DNA of 32,773 bases, from NCBI GenBank assembly GCA_030613245.1, contig JAUWMI010000049.1, positions 1-32,773 on the forward strand, written 5' to 3'. A program made the translations under genes and the position numbers. Positions 6,867 to 13,056 of this stretch are shown piece by piece; the first letter of the stretch is position 1; each line of letters starts with the position of its first letter. This DNA is from Candidatus Sumerlaeota bacterium (GTDB lineage: Bacteria; Sumerlaeota; Sumerlaeia; MWCT01; JAUWMI01). The notes under the pieces were generated by a model, which saw only the letters and a list, made by a program, of their open reading frames with translations, did no database searches and was not told the DNA's origin.

Positions 6867-7718
6867 ATGAGCACCATTTTCGATGCCCTGAAGAAATCCA
6901 GCAAGGAAAGAAAACACCACGTCACAAAGTCCGTTACGCACGGACTTGAAGATCGACTCTGCCAGATTGCCGGTGAGGCGCACGGCGATGCACCCAGACC
7001 CCCGGCTCGGCGCCCTTTGCTCCTTATTGGGGGAATCGTGGTGGTTCTGGCAGCTGTCGTGCTTGTGCTCTCGCTTGTTGTGACGTTGTTTCAGAGACCA
7101 GAACACTCGCGTACTTCTGTAGTGTTATCGGACGACGTACAACCTTCAGCGCCTCCTGCCGTTGTCATGCCTGTCGAACCCCAGCCACCAAGCCGACCAA
7201 CAACCGAAGATAAGCGACCTGAACCGAGAATGCTGGCCGTGGCTGATCTGGCCGCCAAGCCTGCAGCGCGTGCTGCGCCTGTGCTGCAGCAAAGTGTCCA
7301 GCCGCCGACAATTATCAAGATTAATCTTCAGCCAGTCACCCCAGCAGCCCCGACAGTCGTACAGGGACCTGCTTTAACTGTTCCCGCAGCGAGTACTCCA
7401 TCCTCACCCGCAAAATCAGCACCTGCTCAGCAAGTCGCTCCACACTTCTCCCCTCAGCCGGTCTTCCCTTCACCTGACGAGCTTGCTAAGGAATCCGCAG
7501 CTTCTGCCGAGGTTTCTTCTGCGCCGATCCGCGAAGAAGGCAAGACGTTTGGTTTACAGCTGGAGGGAATTGTGTGGGACAAAACCGAGCCAATGGCGAT
7601 GATCAATGGAAAAATCGTTGAAGAAGGCGACAAGATCGAGGGCGTCAGGATTGTGAAAATACTCAAGACCACAGTTGAGATCGAAAAGGAAGGAAAGCAT
7701 TACTCCATAAAATACTAG
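6867..7718 (+). CDS. gspB: GspB-like type II secretion assembly protein
   Basis: A 283-residue inner-membrane partner of ExeA/GspA. The N-terminus MSTIFDALKKSSKERK is the typical cytoplasmic start of GspB. One transmembrane helix lies at residues 51-74. A long Pro/Ala/Val-rich periplasmic spacer (about 80-220) is followed by the GspB C-terminal domain (about 225-283: LEGIVWDKTEPMAMINGKIV...), which is related to the GspC HR/PilP fold that docks on secretins. The start lies two bases after the exeA stop, so the two are translationally coupled. A terminator follows at 7728-7785. The long proline-rich spacer suits a protein that must span the periplasm and reach the peptidoglycan. Confidence 0.87.
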   Translation: MSTIFDALKKSSKERKHHVTKSVTHGLEDRLCQIAGEAHGDAPRPPARRPLLLIGGIVVVLAAVVLVLSLVVTLFQRPEHSRTSVVLSDDVQPSAPPAVVMPVEPQPPSRPTTEDKRPEPRMLAVADLAAKPAARAAPVLQQSVQPPTIIKINLQPVTPAAPTVVQGPALTVPAASTPSSPAKSAPAQQVAPHFSPQPVFPSPDELAKESAASAEVSSAPIREEGKTFGLQLEGIVWDKTEPMAMINGKIVEEGDKIEGVRIVKILKTTVEIEKEGKHYSIKY

Positions 7719-7727
7719 TCTCTACTC

Positions 7728-7785
7728 GCGCGCTAACGTGAAACTCATGCTAAGGCATACTGCTCGTAATGCGCGCTTTTTTTAT
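7728..7785 (+). terminator. Terminator of exeA-gspB
   Basis: GCGCGC (7728-7733) plus TAACG pairs with CGTAAT plus GCGCGC (7771-7776), followed by seven T residues. The loop holds a smaller ATGC/GCAT hairpin. It lies 10 bases after the stop. Confidence 0.7.
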
Positions 7786-7835
7786 TTTCGGTTCTTCAGA
7801 GAAAATTGCGCAACGAATGAAGATTGATCTAATTC

Positions 7836-7910
7836 TGCATATATCTGCGTGCATCTGTGGTTGCAGCACTAACTCAAGTAGTGAAACCACAGATGAACAC
7901 AGATAAACAG
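7836..7910. repeat. CATCTGTGGTT inverted repeat
   Basis: ATCTGCGTGCATCTGTGGTTGC on the left is answered by GAAACCACAGATGAACACAG on the right, giving an imperfect inverted repeat around an 18-base centre. It is a common style of intergenic element, with one copy here. Confidence 0.65.
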
Positions 7911-8043
7911 CAAAGACTTTTTGCTTTATTGTTCATTTTATTTGTACAGCACAAAAAATAACGATGACCCTTATAGAACGCTAAAGAGGTTGCAGAAAAA
8001 TACTGGAAGGCGCAGGTATGGAGTATAGGAGGGATTCAAATGA

Positions 8044-9756
8044 TCATCGATACAGTTGCCACAGGCTTTTCTCAACAGCAGCCGGGATGTCCTGAGAGTG
8101 AGAGGTAATTATATTGAAGTATTCGTATCGTGCAGTGCCGAACAGTGCCCACACGCTTCCGAAACCGCTATTGACGCCCGAAACTCTGTCTCCTGTCAGC
8201 ATAAAATCATCTATTGCGTCGCCGTTGATATCGCCTGTAGCAAGATGATAGCCAACAAAATCGCCTGGTTCCCCGCCCAGTATGTCAACATCAGCGTGTC
8301 GGTCGCCAACCCAAGCATAGCCAGAGAGAACATCCGTGCCACTTCTCCCCATAATAATGTAAGCAGCTCCAGCATAATCCCGACCTGCTGCCGCTCCATA
8401 GGGGACTGACATAATCACGTCCGCAATGTTGTCGTCATTCAGGTTGAAGGTAGCGACGCGATGGCCGAAGTGGCCGTTAACGAAGGTAGAGCCGACCGTT
8501 AAATCAACGTGGCTCTGAAGATTGAAGTACAGAATATTCCTGAATCGGCCCTTGTTGTAGACAAAATATACCTTTCCAGCATTTGAGACGTTAAGCAAAT
8601 CCCCATACGGTGCGCCGATTATCAAATCCTGCAGCCCATCGCCGTCGCAATCGCCGACCGCCACAGCAGAGCCGGCTGTGTCGTTTGCCATTGGATTAAT
8701 GATCATGACGCTGGGTGCCCGCTGAGCGAGATCAATTGTCCAGTGCTCCACTGTCGGACCGCTAGTGAGAAGATCACTGTTATGCAGAATGTAGACCTTT
8801 CCGGAATATGGGGCGTACTCACTATTCATGGGCGCTCCAATGACGAGGTCAGGACGTGAGTCGTCGTTCATATCGCCGATTGCAAGCGATGCACCCAGCT
8901 GGTCATTCTCATCCTCGGCAAGGATCACAACGTGAGGTGACGGGACGGAATGGATGGGTGTGAAGTGGAAAGGAATAAAGTCGCGGCCAAAAAAGATATC
9001 CACTTCTCCGCCAGTGCCGGCATGGGGCGAGCCGATCACCAGATCCTCTTTGCCATCCATATCAATATCCGCAAAAAGCAGCACCTCGCCAAATCGGTCG
9101 CCAACCTCACGACCCGTGATATAGAACGAATTGGTATAAAAACGTTCCTGCTCCAGATCGAGGGTGCCATGAATTCCGCTGCGGCCACGCAAGAGATACA
9201 CGCGTCCAGTACCTGATGGCCCAAGGCGCTCACTCGCCGTAATTGCGAGATCATCATACCCGTCACCGTCAAAATCGCCTGCTGCCACCGCATCGCCAAA
9301 TAAATATCCTGCAACCTCGCCATTGATCTGGACACCCGCAGGCCGGCCAAATTTGTCGTCATAATTGAGCCTTGATATCGTGGGAGCCGATATAGGTGTA
9401 GAGGTGGTTAAATCAAAGAAATTCTCTTCTGCTTGACCAATGCCAGTCCCGTAGTTCAGTCCAAAGCGAATGTAAACGATCCCTGTGTCCGCCGTGCCCT
9501 CGCACATAGCGCGGGGAGCGCACATGATCATATCGCCGTAACCATCGCCGTTGACGTCACCAATTGCTACCGGGCCAATCCGGCCAAGATTGCGTCGATT
9601 GTCACATATTCGGTAGTCTTCCATCCAGACCATGAGATCCTCAACGTTTTCTCCAGGCTGTGCGTAAAGTGTTTGAACAATGAGCAGGCTAAGAATGCAT
9701 AGCACGAGAATGATTTTCGTGGGGGCGCTTATTTTCATAACAGTGCGGGTTCTCAT
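8044..9756 (-). CDS. Secreted FG-GAP seven-repeat beta-propeller protein with C-terminal W-x-L-Y motif
   Basis: A 570-residue exported protein. An N-terminal signal (core IILVLCILSLLIVQTLYAQ, about 14-32) precedes seven FG-GAP/integrin-alpha type repeats with Ca-binding loops: GDVNGDGYGD, GDFDGDGYDD, ADIDMDGKED, GDMNDDSRPD, GDCDGDGLQD, FNLNDDNIAD and GDINGDAIDD. Seven such repeats suit a complete seven-blade propeller of the integrin alpha type, often used for surface binding. The sixth and seventh loops are less canonical. The protein ends EKSLWQLYR, sharing W-x-L-Y with two other secreted proteins here. No good SD is seen. A second ATG six codons in (9738) is an equally possible start and keeps the whole signal peptide. 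A strong promoter lies at 9888-9917. The ligand is unknown. Confidence 0.87.
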   Translation of the reverse strand: MRTRTVMKISAPTKIILVLCILSLLIVQTLYAQPGENVEDLMVWMEDYRICDNRRNLGRIGPVAIGDVNGDGYGDMIMCAPRAMCEGTADTGIVYIRFGLNYGTGIGQAEENFFDLTTSTPISAPTISRLNYDDKFGRPAGVQINGEVAGYLFGDAVAAGDFDGDGYDDLAITASERLGPSGTGRVYLLRGRSGIHGTLDLEQERFYTNSFYITGREVGDRFGEVLLFADIDMDGKEDLVIGSPHAGTGGEVDIFFGRDFIPFHFTPIHSVPSPHVVILAEDENDQLGASLAIGDMNDDSRPDLVIGAPMNSEYAPYSGKVYILHNSDLLTSGPTVEHWTIDLAQRAPSVMIINPMANDTAGSAVAVGDCDGDGLQDLIIGAPYGDLLNVSNAGKVYFVYNKGRFRNILYFNLQSHVDLTVGSTFVNGHFGHRVATFNLNDDNIADVIMSVPYGAAAGRDYAGAAYIIMGRSGTDVLSGYAWVGDRHADVDILGGEPGDFVGYHLATGDINGDAIDDFMLTGDRVSGVNSGFGSVWALFGTARYEYFNIITSHSQDIPAAVEKSLWQLYR

Positions 9757-9887
9757 ATGTACGACCGTGCGGCCATATCTTATGTGTGCTGCTTGTGCCA
9801 GCAGTAGATTAAAGGTGTTCGGCCTGACTCTTTCTGTGCATGCAGGGATAATATGTAATACGGTATGGAAGCCAGATATTCTATATT

Positions 9888-9917
9888 AGTATACAACGCA
9901 TTGCATGTTTTCGTCAA
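9888..9917 (-). promoter_or_regulatory. Predicted sigma70 promoter of the FG-GAP gene
   Basis: On the minus strand, TTGACG (9912-9917), an 18-base spacer and TATACT (9888-9893) match the consensus at 5 of 6 positions in each box. It lies in the 230-base gap after rph and would give a leader of about 125 bases. Confidence 0.7.
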
Positions 9918-9986
9918 CACAGGTTTGCGGCTTCCTCACTGATTTTGCGGCGCTGAATCGGGACCTCTCGTTAATATTGGTGCAGG

Positions 9987-10715
9987 TCACTGCAGCGACT
10001 CGAGGCCCAGGGCTTCCTTTTGCTCACGGATGAGCTGATCTATGCCACTGCGTGCCAGCTCGAGGAGTTCCATCATTTGTTTCTCGCTAAAGGGTGTTTT
10101 CTCAGCAGTACCTTGAACTTCAACCATCTTGCCAGAGCCAGTTATTACTACATTCATATCAACCTCAGCCTGGGCATCTTCTAAGTAGCAAAGGTCTAAA
10201 ACGGCACGGCCTTCGACGATACCGACGCTTACTCCTGCCAGAAAGTCGCGCACCAGCATCTTGCCAATTTTCTTACCATCGTATAGCCGTTTCAATGCAA
10301 GGGTCATTGCAACGAATCCGCCGGTAACTGCCGTAGTTCGGGTTCCCCCATCGGCTTGAATCACGTCGCAATCCACAATGATTGTGCGCTCACCCAGGCC
10401 GCTCAAGTCCACAACCGAACGCAGGGAACGGCCGATCAGTCGCTGTATCTCATGGGATCGTCCCCCAATGAAGCCCCTGTAACCATCACGGACAATGCGG
10501 ATTTTCGACGACCTCGGCAGCATAGCGTATTCTGCAGTTACCCATCCCTCACCCTGGTCTTTGAGATGCAGAGGAACCCTATTCTCAACCGTGGCACTAC
10601 AGATCACCTGCGTCTCGCCTACTGCAATGTAGACTGATCCTTCGGCGTACTTCAAATAATTCGGCTTAATCACAATAGAGCGCATTGCGCCAGGCTCTCG
10701 GCCATCAACTCGCAT
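9987..10715 (-). CDS. rph: Ribonuclease PH
   Basis: A 242-residue 3'-to-5' phosphorolytic exoribonuclease that trims tRNA 3' ends using phosphate and forms a hexamer in the cytoplasm. The start is the ATG at 10715 (MRVDGREPGAMRSI), preceded by CAGGAG at 7 bases. A longer frame from 10757 adds 14 unlikely residues. Family signatures are YAEGSVYIAVGETQVICSA, GQGEGWVTAEYAMLPRSS, EIQRLIGRSLRSVVDL, the phosphate-site QADGGTRTTAVTG, and the catalytic aspartates within VLDLCYLEDAQAEVDMN. VQGTAEKTPFS closes the core. The length matches the usual 240-250. The common neighbour (an RdgB/HAM1-type pyrophosphatase) is absent here. Confidence 0.95.
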   Translation of the reverse strand: MRVDGREPGAMRSIVIKPNYLKYAEGSVYIAVGETQVICSATVENRVPLHLKDQGEGWVTAEYAMLPRSSKIRIVRDGYRGFIGGRSHEIQRLIGRSLRSVVDLSGLGERTIIVDCDVIQADGGTRTTAVTGGFVAMTLALKRLYDGKKIGKMLVRDFLAGVSVGIVEGRAVLDLCYLEDAQAEVDMNVVITGSGKMVEVQGTAEKTPFSEKQMMELLELARSGIDQLIREQKEALGLESLQ

Positions 10716-11146
10716 CGTGATGCTCCTGTCTGAGTGCGGCAATTGCTCCCATACCACTGCGCGCAGGATTTACCTCTCACCATGCAGTTTTCCGTCGCTG
10801 CACTGGTGCTGTTAGTTGCACTGTGTAGCGAATCGCCAGGCTGAAATCAATACAATTCTTGAAATGAGCGAATGGCGAGATTTTCGGGCTACAAGAGCAG
10901 ATAGTCATGTCGCTGAATTGCAAAGTCATGGGCAAGATGCCCATGCCACCACATTCTATCGAAGTGGCACGGGCATCCTGCCCGTGTGGGGCCGTCAAGA
11001 GATCTGAGAATCCTGAAAGCCTCTGTATTCGCGCTATTTTTCTATTTACAAATGCCCCACGCGGAATTAGCTTCTTGAAGAGAATTACACAGAGGCGAGG
11101 TGTCTGTGTGTAAAAAAATGTACAGCAAGAAAGGAGTACCATTTCT
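10716..11146. other. Spacer between divergent rph and thi4
   Basis: No gene is supported. It contains the inverted pair of GGGCATCTTGCCC-type palindromes at 10923-10990 and an imperfect CACAGAG/CTCTGTG pairing near 11020-11110. A minus frame across it yields the repeat-derived peptides HGQDARAT and MGILPM. I see no TPP riboswitch upstream of thi4 and no convincing promoter. Confidence 0.65.
10923..10990. repeat. Inverted pair of HGQDARAT/GILPM-type palindromes
   Basis: CATGGGCAAGATGCCCATG (about 10928-10946) and CACGGGCATCCTGCCCGTG (about 10968-10986) are each near-perfect palindromes and are set in inverse orientation around ACATTCTATCGAA. Their translations (HGQDARAT, GGMGILPM) are a known fingerprint of a dispersed repeat in several PVC-like and other bacterial genomes. 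Confidence 0.8.
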
Positions 11147-11935
11147 ATGCCTATTTTTACCAGCGTGAGCGAAAAGGATGTGACGCGGGCGATTGTGTCG
11201 GAGTTTATGAAACAGTTCGACCAATACGCTGAGGCGGACTGCATGATTGTTGGCGGGGGACCAAGCGGCCTGATGGCCGGCCGCGAGCTGGCTCGTCAAA
11301 AATACAAAGTGCTGATAATTGAGCGCAATAACTATCTCGGCGGCGGCTTCTGGTTGGGCGGATACCTGATGAACAAAGTTACGGTGCGCGAGCCAGCGCA
11401 GAAGATTCTTGATGAGTTGCAAGTTCCTTACATCAAATACGTCGAGGGGCTCTATGTTGCGGATGGCCCCCACGCCTGTTCGAAGTTGATTGCTGCTGCG
11501 TGCGATGCAGGTGTGAAAATTGCCAACATGACAGTTTTTGATGATGTGGTCATTGGAGAGAATAACCGTGTGCGCGGCGTGGTGGTGAACTGGACGCCGA
11601 TTACAGCGTTGCCGCGCGAACTTACCTGTGTAGATCCTATTGCGCTCGAGGCCCAGATCGTGATTGACTCGACAGGTCACGATGCCTGCGTAGTGCGAAA
11701 GCTTGAAGAACGCGGCGTTCTGAAGGCGAAAGGCTACGGCGCGATGTGGGTGAATCAATCCGAGGATCTGGTGGTCGAGCACACCGGCGAGGTGTTTCCG
11801 GGGCTTGTGATATCAGGCATGGCAGTCTCGACGATGTATGGCTTGCCGCGCATGGGCCCGACATTCGGTGCCATGCTGCTTTCAGGCAAACGCGCAGCAG
11901 AGGTAGTTGCCAACATATTGACAAAGCAGAAATAG
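11147..11935 (+). CDS. thi4: Thiamine thiazole synthase, Thi4 family, with Cys at the sulfur-donor position
   Basis: A 262-residue cytoplasmic FAD/NAD-binding-fold enzyme that makes the ADP-thiazole precursor of thiamin from NAD, glycine and a sulfur source. Visible are the dinucleotide-binding GGGPSG (36-41), the acidic turn [11 protein letters not shown] (58-67), [17 protein letters not shown] (149-164), IDSTGHDA (173-180), and the C-terminal [21 protein letters not shown] loop. The residue before VDP is C161. Family knowledge: Cys here is the suicidal sulfur donor of yeast and plant THI4, while many archaeal and anaerobe enzymes carry His and use free sulfide. AAAGGAG precedes the ATG. The next gene, 261 bases on, is a conserved unknown in the same direction. 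No thiC, thiE or thiG is visible here. Confidence 0.92.
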   Translation: MPIFTSVSEKDVTRAIVSEFMKQFDQYAEADCMIVGGGPSGLMAGRELARQKYKVLIIERNNYLGGGFWLGGYLMNKVTVREPAQKILDELQVPYIKYVEGLYVADGPHACSKLIAAACDAGVKIANMTVFDDVVIGENNRVRGVVVNWTPITALPRELTCVDPIALEAQIVIDSTGHDACVVRKLEERGVLKAKGYGAMWVNQSEDLVVEHTGEVFPGLVISGMAVSTMYGLPRMGPTFGAMLLSGKRAAEVVANILTKQK

Positions 11936-11947
11936 GGTGTTTAATCT

Positions 11948-12028
11948 CAGGGTGTAAGGCGCTGAAAGGCCGGGTCATGCGTGGCCTTGTGATGAAGCTT
12001 GAAAAGCGCGCTGCACCCTGTTTGTTTT
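11948..12028 (+). terminator. Complex hairpin terminator after thi4
   Basis: CAGGGTG (11948-11954) pairs with CACCCTG (12014-12020), followed by TTTGTTTT. Inside, AAGGCC...GGCCTT forms a second helix and GCGCT/AGCGC a third, making a branched fold of about 80 bases. It is a plausible terminator for thi4, though larger than usual. Confidence 0.6.
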
Positions 12029-12070
12029 AGCTCACAGGAAGTTTTAAACTCAATTCCATACTTTCTCATT

Positions 12071-12151
12071 TCTCTGTGATCTTCGTGTGCTCCTGCGGTT
12101 TAAAAAGGAATATTAACTCACCACGAGTAACACGAAGAACACGAAGGAACC
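12071..12151. repeat. CTTCGTGT / ACACGAAG inverted repeat
   Basis: GTGATCTTCGTGTGCTCCTG on the left is answered by CACGAGTAACACGAAGAACA on the right, around an AT-rich centre. A related copy lies at 14878-14935. It sits immediately upstream of the gene at 12197. Confidence 0.7.
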
Positions 12152-12196
12152 ATATAGCAATTTTCATCGGATTAACATACCACGGATCTCTGAGGA

Positions 12197-12997
12197 ATGA
12201 AAACGTCTGTATGCATTTACGACGAAGGAACGTGCCCGGAACTGGATTGTGGCGCTCTGTGTGCCGAGCTCCAGGTGCTTCTTCCCTGGGTTGAACCTAA
12301 GGTATTGCGCGCATGGCACAATGAGTTCGGTGTGGACCGCAACGCAGTTGCAGAGACGATGGCGCGAAGCAAGGTCGTCCAGGATATCGCCGTAACGGAG
12401 AACGAGCCGCTCCCCGGCGAGGTTACCTATGAGCTGCGACAGCTGGAAAAAGGCCCGTCAAGCATCGTTGGGCTTGTATACAATGGATTTCTTCTTCAGG
12501 CGAAGATTCGTTCGCTTTGCCAGATTCGCTCTATGCGTGCAGTGCACATCGTTATTACAAACCAGCTGCTTGGCACTTATGACGAGCAAGACCGCCGCTA
12601 CCACCTGCGCACAATAATCCTGGGGAATCCGAGCCTGATTTCCACAACGGGACTTCGAGAAGCGCCGGCAAAACCAAAAGAATTTTACCTGCTCAAACGA
12701 GGCATCAGCATACTTCCGGGAGGACAGCAATATTTCGACCAAATGATGCAGCACGATGTGACAGAGCAGCTCCGACATCGCATGTTGCTGCCTCAGGACT
12801 CGCGCATCAATGCGGTGCTCGTGGGCATGTGTACCCAGGCAATCATGTATCAGGTGACCGGAGAGGCGTTCTGCCCGGATGTGCACTGTTTGCTTTATAA
12901 TGCCCACTGGCAGGAGGAGCTGATCCAGGCCATGGTGGAAAATGAGGAGAAGTTCTGTGTGCGCCATGGGCGGATGGTAGAGGACCTATCATCCTAA
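12197..12997 (+). CDS. Conserved protein of unknown function, possible metal-binding (DUF6775-like)
   Basis: A 266-residue cytoplasmic protein with no signal peptide. It resembles a conserved family that I recall as DUF6775 (putative metallopeptidase-like), but I am not sure of the name. Conserved-looking stretches are ITNQLLGTYDEQDRRYHLRT (about 115-134), NPSLISTTGLREAPAKPKEFY (about 139-159), and a Cys/His-rich end: FCPDVHCLLYNAHWQEEL (about 230-247) and FCVRH (about 254-258). These could bind a metal. The ATG directly abuts GAGGA, so initiation looks poor, but no other start fits the family-like opening KTSVCIYDEGTCPELD. It follows thi4 in the same direction, separated by a terminator-like structure and a repeat, so a functional link to thiazole synthesis is only a suggestion. 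Confidence 0.72.
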   Translation: MKTSVCIYDEGTCPELDCGALCAELQVLLPWVEPKVLRAWHNEFGVDRNAVAETMARSKVVQDIAVTENEPLPGEVTYELRQLEKGPSSIVGLVYNGFLLQAKIRSLCQIRSMRAVHIVITNQLLGTYDEQDRRYHLRTIILGNPSLISTTGLREAPAKPKEFYLLKRGISILPGGQQYFDQMMQHDVTEQLRHRMLLPQDSRINAVLVGMCTQAIMYQVTGEAFCPDVHCLLYNAHWQEELIQAMVENEEKFCVRHGRMVEDLSS

Positions 12998-13027
12998 GCA
13001 CACCGCACGGTCTTATTGCATGCCTTT

Positions 13028-13056
13028 GTAGGGGCAGTTCAATTGAACGCCCCTAC
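13028..13056. repeat. Dispersed TAGGGGC palindrome containing a stop codon
   Basis: GTAGGGGCAGTTCAA faces TTGAACGCCCCTAC with one extra base. The minus-strand gene ending at 13039 runs into this copy: its last residues VGAFN and its TGA stop are read from the palindrome. Confidence 0.85.

Larger units (their letters stand above)
7719..8043. other. Spacer between gspB and the FG-GAP gene
   Basis: The two genes converge here. The stretch contains the gspB terminator (7728-7785) and an inverted repeat of the CATCTGTGGTT type (7836-7910). I see no gene and no clear terminator for the minus-strand gene. Confidence 0.7.

Noticed and set aside
10991-11146. TPP riboswitch upstream of thi4
   Set aside because: A CTGAGA occurs, but the other conserved boxes of the THI element are missing.
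10777-11244. 155-residue minus-strand frame
   Set aside because: Contains HGQDARAT and MGILPM, translations of a dispersed repeat, and overlaps the thi4 start.
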